A DNA stretch of 64,000 nt from NCBI GenBank assembly GCA_937902315.1, contig CALGUG010000065.1, positions 1 through 64,000 on the forward strand. The letters are read 5' to 3'. The notes below the pieces were generated by a model that did not search any database, had not been told where the DNA came from, and worked only from the letters and a program-made list of their open reading frames with translations. Numbering within the stretch: position 1 is the stretch's first letter; each line of letters begins with the position of its first letter. The stretch comes from an uncultured Chloroflexales bacterium (GTDB lineage Bacteria; Chloroflexota; Chloroflexia; Chloroflexales; Chloroflexaceae). The position numbers and the translations under genes are program-made. Positions 25,625-33,032 of the stretch are shown here, one piece after another.

Positions 25625-26608
25625 TTATTCGAAGTCGCTCTCGTTGTAACGATTGCGGTTGCGCGAGCGGTTACGATCGCGTTGCGGCTCGTAGTTGCCA
25701 CGCTCTTCACGTTCGTGCTGGTTAAGCGCATACTGGGCCCGTTGCAGATCGCTTTCGTACTTCAACAGCACGCTGAGCGTGTTTCTGAAGGTCTCTGGGT
25801 CGATCGACTTGGCGTTGAGGGCGACCAATGCGCGCGCCCAGTCGAGCGTCTCGCTCACGCTAGGATGCTTCTTAAGATCCATCTTGCGCAAGCGCTGCAC
25901 CAGCTCGACCACTTGTCGGGCCATTTTGGGCGCGATGCCGGGCACTTTCAGCTGTACGATCCGCAACTCGCCTTCAAGGCTCGGGTAGTCAACATAGATG
26001 TAGAGGCAGCGCCGTTTGAGAGCTTCACTCAACTCACGCGTGTTGTTGCTAGTCAAAAGCACGGTAGGAGTGTGCTTGGCTTTGATCGTGCCTAACTCCG
26101 GTACGCTGACTTGGAAGTCTGAGAGCACCTCAAGCAAGAAGGCCTCGAACTCGGCGTCGGCGCGGTCGATCTCGTCGATCAAAAGCACGACGGGTTTATC
26201 GCTGGTGATGGCCTTGAGCAATGGGCGCGGCAACAAGAAGCGCTCTGAAAAGAAGACTTCCTCTTCGCCCGCCAAACGGTCAGCCGCTTCGCGCAGGGTC
26301 TTGGCGTCGCCCAACATATCGCCCAACTTGTCGCGCAACAACTGGGTGTAGAGCAATTGCTTGGCGTATTCCCACTCGTAGAGCGCCTTGGTCTCGTCGA
26401 GACCTTCGTAACACTGCAAACGAATCAGCTCGCGGCCCTGGGAGCCAGCCCAAGCCTTGGCCAATTCGGTTTTGCCTACTCCAGCGGGGCCTTCAGCCAA
26501 GAGCGGTTTACCCAAGCGCTCGGCCAGAAACAGAGCAGTCGAAATATCGTCAGAGGCGATGTACTGTTGCGTCGCTAAGCCATCTCGTACTTCGGTGATA
26601 TCGTTCAT
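25625..26608 (-). CDS. MoxR-family AAA+ ATPase
   Basis: A 327-residue AAA+ protein: Walker A GPAGVGKTELAKAW near residue 40, Walker B VLLIDEIDRAD near 140, sensor 1 PTVLLTSNNTRELS and the arginine-bearing RRCLYIYVDYP. The C-terminal ~25 residues are unusual, an Arg/Asn-rich tail (RDRNRSRNRNRYNES) that may bind nucleic acid or acidic protein (inference). It forms an operon with the VWA protein downstream. The client is not evident from neighbours. Confidence 0.93.
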   Translation of the reverse strand: MNDITEVRDGLATQQYIASDDISTALFLAERLGKPLLAEGPAGVGKTELAKAWAGSQGRELIRLQCYEGLDETKALYEWEYAKQLLYTQLLRDKLGDMLGDAKTLREAADRLAGEEEVFFSERFLLPRPLLKAITSDKPVVLLIDEIDRADAEFEAFLLEVLSDFQVSVPELGTIKAKHTPTVLLTSNNTRELSEALKRRCLYIYVDYPSLEGELRIVQLKVPGIAPKMARQVVELVQRLRKMDLKKHPSVSETLDWARALVALNAKSIDPETFRNTLSVLLKYESDLQRAQYALNQHEREERGNYEPQRDRNRSRNRNRYNESDFE

Positions 26609-26675
26609 GCTAGCCTTTCAATTGATGGATACAGCTTGAAGGATGCGCTGCCCAACAACAAGCGCCGCCTGAGAT

Positions 26676-27551
26676 TTAGGCGTCTGAGAGTGGGCCGTAG
26701 ATGGTGTGGTTAAACGTGGTAGCAGGCGCATCGCTATCGAAAAGGATGGCGTGCAAGCGGCGGGCGTCGTTGCCCGGGTTGAGGCACCAAGTCGCGCCGA
26801 TCTGGTCGGCATAACGGCCTGTTTTCGCGGGCGCTTCGTGGATATGCCCGTGCAAGGTGAGCGGCGGCTGGTGCGTTTCGATAAAACGGCGCAGCGAGCG
26901 GCTACCGATATGGCGTTCGCCGTTGGCCAGATCGATCGCAAGATCAAAGGGCGGCGAATGACAGACATACAAAGTTTGGCTAGGGTCAGATTGCGCCGCC
27001 AACTGGGCCAACTCTTCGGCGATACTCGGTTTGGCGCGCAGTTCATCGGCACTGATCGGCAGCGGGCTATCAGAACCTACTTCGCTCTGGTAGGCCATTG
27101 CCAAACTATAGTTGGGCAAATTATCGCCGTCGCGCCGTTCGAAGTCTTTAATGCTAAAGGGCGTCAGCGGCACGCAGCCGTAACCTGCGATCCAGCGGAT
27201 CGACGAGTTGGCATCGGCTGCTAAGGGCAAAACGCGCTGATGAAGCAGATAGAGCAAGCCTTCTGCTTCGAGCGCCTCAAGATCGGCGATCGCGGCTGCC
27301 CAGTCGTCGTTGCCGGGCACCAAATAGATCGCGATCTGAGGATGAGCGGCCCGAAAGGTTTGCAAGAGCGGCCGTAGCTCTTCACGGACAAAGGCGCGCT
27401 GATGGCTGATCGCATCCTGCAGCGTAAACTTGCGCGGCAAAAGATCGCCCCCCACAATCAGGGCAGCAACCTGCTGATCAGCCGCAAGTTCTAACAGTTC
27501 GCGATAAAAGCCGGGATTTCCATGAAGATCTGAGCTATAGAGTAAACGCAT
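26676..27551 (-). CDS. metallophosphoesterase
   Basis: A 291-residue calcineurin-like phosphoesterase. The metal ligands are visible as SSDLHGN (Asp, His), VGGDLLP (Asp), VPGNDDW (Asn), CHSPPFD (His) and LHGHIHE (HxH), in the normal order. ATG 27551 is followed directly by the first strand MRLLYSSDLHG and has GAGAGG upstream. An insert at ~130-190 forms a cap with Asp/Glu-rich content. Substrates of this family range from nucleotides to phosphoproteins, and nothing here discriminates. It lies 67 bp upstream of the MoxR gene on the same strand. Confidence 0.9.
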   Translation of the reverse strand: MRLLYSSDLHGNPGFYRELLELAADQQVAALIVGGDLLPRKFTLQDAISHQRAFVREELRPLLQTFRAAHPQIAIYLVPGNDDWAAAIADLEALEAEGLLYLLHQRVLPLAADANSSIRWIAGYGCVPLTPFSIKDFERRDGDNLPNYSLAMAYQSEVGSDSPLPISADELRAKPSIAEELAQLAAQSDPSQTLYVCHSPPFDLAIDLANGERHIGSRSLRRFIETHQPPLTLHGHIHEAPAKTGRYADQIGATWCLNPGNDARRLHAILFDSDAPATTFNHTIYGPLSDA

Positions 27552-27778
27552 GTCGCCTCTCGGAACCAGTCTGCTCAAATAGCACCACAGTCCTAGAATG
27601 CCGCTTGTTTCGGGGAGGGAACGAACATAGTTTCATTATAGCACGCTGACTTTGAAAAAGAAGCTTCAAAGCCGACGATCGGCCTAGCCAAATGGCTAGC
27701 ATTCAGGCCGCCCTGCTTGGCAGCAAGCGTTTTCAGAAGGCTTTCTAGGCACTAGGAAGCTATTTGAGAGGTCTGGCT

Positions 27779-27952
27779 TCACCAATGTTGGACAATGCGC
27801 CCGATCTCCACCTCGTAGCGCTGGGCGTGCATAGCCAGAAAGTAGATCCACTGGTACAGGTCGATCTTGTCGAGGTTCTGCACCGTCATACGCACCGTGT
27901 AAAGCGCGCCTTCGCCTCGCCCTAACTGATCGAGCAAGGCAAGACACTCCTT
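27779..27952 (-). pseudogene. DinB-like C-terminal gene fragment
   Basis: 57 in-frame codons reading KECLALLDQL ... LYTVRMTVQNLDKIDLYQW ... FLAMHAQRYEVEIGRIVQHW then stop. The pattern (strand-turn, then a helix with His and a second His-like position followed by an I-G-R-I helix) is that of the C-terminus of DinB-superfamily proteins, whose normal length is about 150-190 residues. No N-terminal part or ATG is present, and a stop lies just upstream. The only start would be a TTG with AAGGAG ten bases before it. It is most likely a decayed remnant. Confidence 0.55.
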
Positions 27953-28115
27953 AGATTTTATGTTAACTTAATCAAAATTATAAACAAATCCATCCCGAAA
28001 CGTGTATATTTCGTGGTATCATAAAGGCGCTTCCCAGCTTCTACTTGGTAAGGTCAGAACACGTAGGGTGTAGAGTGCAATGGGCGCTCTCGGTTTGGAA
28101 CAGAAAGCGATAACA

Positions 28116-28889
28116 ATGTCTCGTATTCGTGTTGGAGTACAAATCCATCCTCAACATACAACATACGCCGAATTCGCCGATGCCGTCAAACGTGCTGAAG
28201 ATGCAGGAGTCGACACCATTTGGCATTGGGATCACTTCTACCCGCTTTATGGCGATCCCGATGGCAGCCACTTCGAGGGCTGGACTCTCTTAACGGCCAT
28301 GGGCATGCTGACCTCGCGCGCCGAAATTGGCTGTCTGGTTCTCTGCAATAGTTATCGTAACCCTAACCTCTTGGCCGATATGAGCCGCACGCTCGACCAC
28401 ATCACCAACGGCCGCCTAATCCTCGGTATCGGTGCAGGTTGGTTTGAAAAAGATTATGTTAACTACGGTTATGAATTCGGCACCGCTCCCGAACGTCTGA
28501 AGGCTCTACGCCGCGACCTACCGATCTTGATCGATCGCTGGAGCAAGCTCAACCCCCAGCCGACCCGCAAGATCCCGATTTTGGTTGGTGGCGGCGGCGA
28601 GAAGGTCACCCTACGCATCACCGCTCAATATGCCGATATGTGGCACACCTTTGGCCCGCTCGAGAAGTTCCAGCACAAGAACCAGGTCTTAAACAACTGG
28701 TGTGCCGAGGTCGGTCGCGACCCAAGCGAGATCGAGCGCTGTGTTGGCCCACGCGCCTCCGACAGCCCCGCTGAGCTCGATGCCTATGTCAAGGCTGGCG
28801 CGCAACATATCATTATCGAGCTTGGTCACCCCTTCGATATGAGCGCTGTAAAACGCTTGGTTGAATGGCGTGATTCCTACGGCAAATAA
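28116..28889 (+). CDS. LLM-class (F420/flavin-dependent) oxidoreductase
   Basis: A 257-residue TIM-barrel protein of the luciferase-like monooxygenase superfamily. Markers are RVGVQIHPQHTTYAEFADAVKRAEDAGVDTIWHWDHF, ADMSRTLDHITNGRLILGIGAGW, EFGTAPERLKALR and PILVGGGGEKVTLRITAQYADMWH. The short length and TADMWH-type motif fit the F420-dependent group, but the cofactor cannot be proved from sequence. I start at ATG 28116; an upstream ATG at 28080 would add residues unlike the family. It is a single gene, ended by a hairpin at 28918-28944. Confidence 0.9.
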   Translation: MSRIRVGVQIHPQHTTYAEFADAVKRAEDAGVDTIWHWDHFYPLYGDPDGSHFEGWTLLTAMGMLTSRAEIGCLVLCNSYRNPNLLADMSRTLDHITNGRLILGIGAGWFEKDYVNYGYEFGTAPERLKALRRDLPILIDRWSKLNPQPTRKIPILVGGGGEKVTLRITAQYADMWHTFGPLEKFQHKNQVLNNWCAEVGRDPSEIERCVGPRASDSPAELDAYVKAGAQHIIIELGHPFDMSAVKRLVEWRDSYGK

Positions 28890-28917
28890 CACAGAACCAC
28901 TAATACAGTTACTGCTA

Positions 28918-28944
28918 AAGAGTCATCCGCTCTGGATGGCTCTT
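28918..28944 (+). terminator. terminator after LLM oxidoreductase gene
   Basis: Stem AGTCATCC / GGATGGCT with a GCTCT loop, followed by CTTTCTTTT. Confidence 0.82.
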
Positions 28945-29097
28945 TCTTTTGGAATGATAATAGTGGAAGAATTAGACTTTTTTGGCTAGTTCGTATATAC
29001 TAAGCGCGTTAAAAACAGGAATAATAGAATAAACTGTTTTTACTGTTATTTTAGCCAAAAGCTCACGGGATCGCGCTTAGTTGTACGAAAGTGGCTT

Positions 29098-30288
29098 ATG
29101 CGTTTAAACAAACTCTTCCAATTGCTGTCGATCTTCGTTGTGATTGCAACACTGCTCGCGGCTTGTGCATCGAATGCCCCAAATGCTCCAGTTGCAAGCC
29201 AACCCACCAACGCCCCAGCACCCACGGAAGCGGCACCAAGCGCCGCAGCAAGCGAAGCAATTCCCACTGAGGCTCCTGTAGCAGAAGAGCCTACCGCCAC
29301 CAGCGAAGCAGACCCAGATAGTACCTCTGAAGCTGCTTCAGATTCTCAAGAGTGCCCGACTGGTTTCCGCTATTTCGATCACGAGCTACTGGTCAGCGAG
29401 CCGACCTGTATTCCCGAAAACCCCGAACGCATCGTAGCCTTGGATATGGGTTCGGTTGAATTGCTCTTGTTGATGGGCAAAACTCCGGTAGGCAGCGCCT
29501 CGTGGCTGCTGAGCGAAATGCCCAACCTGCTGCCCCAATACGCTGAAACCCTCAGCACCATTCCGGGCTTGGGCTACCCCGCCGAGCTCGAAACCGTCAC
29601 TTCTTTAAAGCCCGATCTGATCCTCGCTACCGACGGCGCCATCGATGTCGAGCTCGCCAGCCAGATCGCTCCGACCGTGGTTGGTTCGTTCCAAGTCAAC
29701 GAGCACTGGAAAGACGGCATCGGCTTCTGGAGCGAGGTTTTGGGCCAACAAGCGCTGTATCAGCGTATGCTCGAAAACTACAACACCCGCGTCGAAGAGC
29801 TGCGTACACTGCTCGGCAAGCCCGAAGATATCGAGGTTTCGGTCATTTCAACCACCTCCTACGGCATCTGGCTCTGGATGCCCGATACCGCGCCTGGTTA
29901 CGTTCTGACCGATGTCGGTTTGTCACGTCCTGAAGCGCAATCCTACCTGAAGGGCAAGTCCAGCGAGGTCTATGGCGCCGACCAGTACGTCACCGTTTCG
30001 CTCGAGCGCGTCGACACGCTTGAAGGCGATGTGATGTTCTACTTCACCTATGATTCGAGCGATCCCGAAGAGATCAAAACCGAACAGGCCTATCTGGAAG
30101 ATCTGCGCCAACAGCCGCTCTGGCAATCGATGCAGGTCGTCAAAAACGGCAAAGCCTACTTCGTGCCCGGTTACTGGTGGCGATCCCAGACCTATCTGCT
30201 TGCCAACCGCGTGCTCGACGATCTCTACAAGCATCTGGCCAACGCCGAGCCAAGCACACCAGTGATCAGCTCGGCCAACGAGCCCTAA
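29098..30288 (+). CDS. iron-siderophore-type ABC transporter substrate-binding lipoprotein
   Basis: A 396-residue FecB/FhuD-like periplasmic-binding protein. The signal sequence ends in lipobox LLAAC (Cys 25), followed by a Pro/Ala/Glu-rich linker to ~85. The binding domain has PERIVALDMGSVELLLLMGKTPVGSA, SLKPDLILATDGAI and GKAYFVPGYWW. No permease or ATPase is adjacent, so it must pair with a transporter elsewhere. A TATACT -10 element lies at 28996-29001. A stretch GAATGATAATAG at ~28953 resembles half a Fur box, but this is too weak to claim. A hairpin follows the gene. Confidence 0.9.
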   Translation: MRLNKLFQLLSIFVVIATLLAACASNAPNAPVASQPTNAPAPTEAAPSAAASEAIPTEAPVAEEPTATSEADPDSTSEAASDSQECPTGFRYFDHELLVSEPTCIPENPERIVALDMGSVELLLLMGKTPVGSASWLLSEMPNLLPQYAETLSTIPGLGYPAELETVTSLKPDLILATDGAIDVELASQIAPTVVGSFQVNEHWKDGIGFWSEVLGQQALYQRMLENYNTRVEELRTLLGKPEDIEVSVISTTSYGIWLWMPDTAPGYVLTDVGLSRPEAQSYLKGKSSEVYGADQYVTVSLERVDTLEGDVMFYFTYDSSDPEEIKTEQAYLEDLRQQPLWQSMQVVKNGKAYFVPGYWWRSQTYLLANRVLDDLYKHLANAEPSTPVISSANEP

Positions 30289-30308
30289 TAACTGTACAAT
30301 CCTAACCA

Positions 30309-30343
30309 AAAGAAGAAGGATCGCTCGCGGTTCTTCTTCTTTT
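30309..30343 (+). terminator. terminator after substrate-binding protein gene
   Basis: AAAGAAGAAG and complement around a GC-rich loop, followed by TTTTCTATTTC. Confidence 0.83.
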
Positions 30344-30387
30344 CTATTTCTTGAACGACACCGAATCCGCTCGATTCATCCAGCACT

Positions 30388-30456
30388 CAGGCGGCTAGGT
30401 CGCTCGCTTCCATGCGTTGCTTAGCGCGTCCGCCTCCGGCTACCACCATCCCTTCC
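30388..30456 (+). repeat. dispersed ~75-bp repeat, copy 6 (variant)
   Basis: Core at 30426-30443 with one change (CCTCCGG instead of CCTACGG). The left flank AGGCGGCTAGGTC matches consensus. Confidence 0.8.
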
Positions 30457-30635
30457 CCCCATTCAGTCTTAGCAGGTCTGCCCACGCCTATCAGCGCCCC
30501 ACCCACCGTTCCCACATCCATCGTCTTCAAGCTTCATTCTGAGTAGTCTGTTTAGTGACTGAATATAGATTTACATTCAAATAGTCAAACAATGATTGCC
30601 GATACGAGCTTCTTCTTTATCGAAGCTCAAAGAAA

Positions 30636-30667
30636 AGAGGGTGTTGGCAAGAGCGCCAACACCCTCT
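30636..30667 (-). terminator. terminator after murT
   Basis: A 13-bp perfect stem AGAGGGTGTTGGC with a 6-nt loop and a T-rich tail on the minus strand (CTTTTCTTT). Confidence 0.87.
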
Positions 30668-30694
30668 CACTTCGCTAAAACTCGCGATCGCTGA

Positions 30695-32128
30695 CTAATC
30701 TTGCCAGAATTGGCGCACCCAACCGCGTTGAGCGAACTCAGCGCGCAGCTCTAACATGGCGGTATAGGTCGGCAGCATATAGAGCGTCTCGCCTGTCGGC
30801 AGCGCTTGCAGAGCCAGATCGACCGCGCTGGCTAGGTTCGGCTCGACCACGATGCGCTCAGGATCGATTCCGGCGTACTTCAAGCGCACCGCCATATCGT
30901 AGGCGCGCGTTCCGCTCACAGTCACCCGCTCGACCACCGGCTGACCGTCGCCGCGCACAGCGCCCAAACGCTCGAACTCGGCGTCCCACAGCCACGACAC
31001 ATCGGTGCCATCGGCGTCGAGATCGTTGATCGCGATCCAGAGCTGGAAGGACTTGCTCGCTTCTTGCTCGTTGCCAACCAGCATACGCACCGTTTCACTA
31101 GCGCCGACCGGGTTTTTGATCAGCGCGATCAGCATGGGCGCGCCATTTGGGCCAGCCTGCACCCGCTCGATACGTCCGAAGGCTGCGCTAAAGCGCTCTA
31201 GGGCGTCGCGCACGCTCGCGGGGGGCATGTCGAGCAAAATCGTCGCCGCCGTCGCCGCCAAGGCGTTGATGGCGTTGTAGAGGCCCGGGATGGGCAGATG
31301 CACTTCGAGCGCGCCGCCCGGATAGGTGATGTACAGACGACTGGAGCTTGTGCCTTCTAAGGTCAGCTTTTGGAGCGAAAAATGGGGTTTGGGGCGCTCG
31401 TGACCGCAGTTGGGGCAGTGATAGTGGCCAACATGGGCGTAGAAGCGCTGCGCATAGTCGTAACGGGTGCCACAGCGGCGACAAAACTGCGAATCGGCGA
31501 TATGGGCGCCTGCTCCTACAGCGTGGCTAACATCATCGAGGCCGTAGTAGTAGACTTGAGCCGTTAAGCCGCTGCCAAGATCGGCCACCGCCGGATCGTC
31601 GGCTTCGAGCAGCACCATACTCTCGGCGGGCAGCGTGGCGAGCGCGGCTTTCCACTTGCCAGCCAGCGTATCGACCTCGCCATAACGATCGAGCTGATCG
31701 CGAAAAAGATTGTGAATCACTACTAAACGCGGCTTGGTCTCGGCGATCGCGGCGGGCAGAGCGGCCTCATCGGTCTCGAACAGGCCGATATGGCTAGCAG
31801 GCCGCCCGAAGGGAGAGCTGCCCGCCAAAGCCGTCGCCGTGAGGCCCGTGATCAGGTTTGCACCGGCTCGATTGTGCAATACATTCAGGCGATTATGCTC
31901 TAAAATGGTTGCGATCATGCGCGTGGTAGTTGTCTTTCCGTTGGTGCCACTCAGCAAAACAACGCCCTTCGGCAACGCTGCCGCCAAGTCTTGCAACACA
32001 TCTGGCGCGATCCGACGCGCAACGCGACCGGGGAGGTTCGTCCCTCCGCCCAGTCGTAACCCGCGACTCAACAGACTCGCTGTGCGACCAGCAAGAATAG
32101 CTGCTGTTGTTCGCAATCGTATCGTCAT
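30695..32128 (-). CDS. murT: MurT-like lipid II amidating ligase subunit
   Basis: A 477-residue Mur-ligase-fold protein. The P-loop is LSGTNGKTTTTRM near residue 60. A four-Cys zinc ribbon (CRRCG and CPNCG, ~220-245) is inserted in the central domain, as in MurT. The C-terminal DUF1727 domain includes IALIKNPVGASETVRM and WIAINDLDADGTDVSWLWD. MurT with the glutaminase GatD amidates the D-Glu of lipid II stem peptides. In most bacteria gatD follows immediately. Here the gene is closed by a terminator with nothing downstream, so GatD must be elsewhere or absent. Confidence 0.92.
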   Translation of the reverse strand: MTIRLRTTAAILAGRTASLLSRGLRLGGGTNLPGRVARRIAPDVLQDLAAALPKGVVLLSGTNGKTTTTRMIATILEHNRLNVLHNRAGANLITGLTATALAGSSPFGRPASHIGLFETDEAALPAAIAETKPRLVVIHNLFRDQLDRYGEVDTLAGKWKAALATLPAESMVLLEADDPAVADLGSGLTAQVYYYGLDDVSHAVGAGAHIADSQFCRRCGTRYDYAQRFYAHVGHYHCPNCGHERPKPHFSLQKLTLEGTSSSRLYITYPGGALEVHLPIPGLYNAINALAATAATILLDMPPASVRDALERFSAAFGRIERVQAGPNGAPMLIALIKNPVGASETVRMLVGNEQEASKSFQLWIAINDLDADGTDVSWLWDAEFERLGAVRGDGQPVVERVTVSGTRAYDMAVRLKYAGIDPERIVVEPNLASAVDLALQALPTGETLYMLPTYTAMLELRAEFAQRGWVRQFWQD

Positions 32129-32241
32129 ACAACCACCATCGCTTCTCTTTGCTTATATCCTTCGCTAACGGCGTTATACTACCCACACAAATCGCTACTG
32201 TCAAGATGTCCGCGCTCGTTAGCGCTCGAAAGGTGTTTCTT

Positions 32242-32760
32242 ATGAGCCAGGTCTATCTCAGACCGACCCAAATATCGGATCTAAGCTTTGTAATGCAGGC
32301 CGAGCAACATCCCGACAATCGGCGTTACGTCGGCCAGTGGAGCGAGCAACAACACAGCGAAGTGCTCAGCGACCCCGATCAACGCCACTATCTGATTACA
32401 AGCCAAAATCGAGCGGTCGGCTTCACCATGTTAGCAGGTTTCAGCAGCAAACACGATACGATCTTGCTGCGCCGCCTTGTGGTCTGCGAAAAAGGCCGTG
32501 GCTATGGCCGCCAAGCGCTGCGCCTGATCAAACGCTTGGTATTTGAAGAAGAGCGAAAACATCGGCTCTGGCTCGACGTTTTCGACTACAACCAAACCGC
32601 ACTTCGGCTCTATAAAAGCGAAGGTTTTGTAGAGGAAGGGCGCCTGCGCGAGAGCGTTAAACGCGATGGACGCTACGAGACAATGATCATTATGTCAATT
32701 CTCGCCGACGAATATCGCCTTCAACAGCAAAACAGCTCATTATCGGACGCTGGCGTATAG
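32242..32760 (+). CDS. GNAT-family acetyltransferase (RimJ/RimL-like)
   Basis: A 172-residue acetyltransferase with VYLRPTQISDLSFVMQAEQHPDNRRYV at the start, motif A LRRLVVCEKGRGYGRQALRL near residue 80 and NQTALRLYKSEGFVEEGRLRES near 120. The last block is typical of the ribosomal-protein or spermidine acetyltransferase branch. ATG 32242 has AAAGGTG upstream; the reading frame is open further left but is not like the family. It diverges from murT with about 110 bp between. Confidence 0.88.
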   Translation: MSQVYLRPTQISDLSFVMQAEQHPDNRRYVGQWSEQQHSEVLSDPDQRHYLITSQNRAVGFTMLAGFSSKHDTILLRRLVVCEKGRGYGRQALRLIKRLVFEEERKHRLWLDVFDYNQTALRLYKSEGFVEEGRLRESVKRDGRYETMIIMSILADEYRLQQQNSSLSDAGV

Positions 32761-32816
32761 GCCTCTAGCCCTCATGCGATCCCTAACGCGTCCGCCTACG
32801 GCTACAAAACCGCCTT
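32750..32816 (+). repeat. dispersed ~75-bp repeat, copy 7
   Basis: Core at 32788-32805. It overlaps the last bases of the GNAT gene and is paired convergently with copy 8, about 165 bp away. Confidence 0.85.
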
Positions 32817-32938
32817 CCAGCCATGCAAGCGTTTCGCTGCTTGCATTGCGACCTGCAAGGTTTAAACGCTGGGTTTCATTGCCTGCGCTGGGTTTTCAAG
32901 GCGCGCTCTCAGCGCAGGCAGCTAACAAGCCCTTTGTG

Positions 32939-33014
32939 GCGGGCAGGATGTTAATAGCCGTAGGCGGACGCGGTTAAGACCTCCTTGAGGCTAGGACCTC
33001 ACCGCTAAAGCTAT
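32939..33014 (-). repeat. dispersed ~75-bp repeat, copy 8
   Basis: Reverse-orientation core at 32954-32971. The distal end CACCGCTAAAGCT defines the family's outer boundary. Confidence 0.85.
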
Positions 33015-33032
33015 GAAATCAGCGAGCTGGTA

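Noticed and set aside
28950..28966. Fur box before the iron-type binding protein gene
   Set aside because: Only one half-site-like stretch (GAATGATAATAG) is visible; too short and imperfect to claim.
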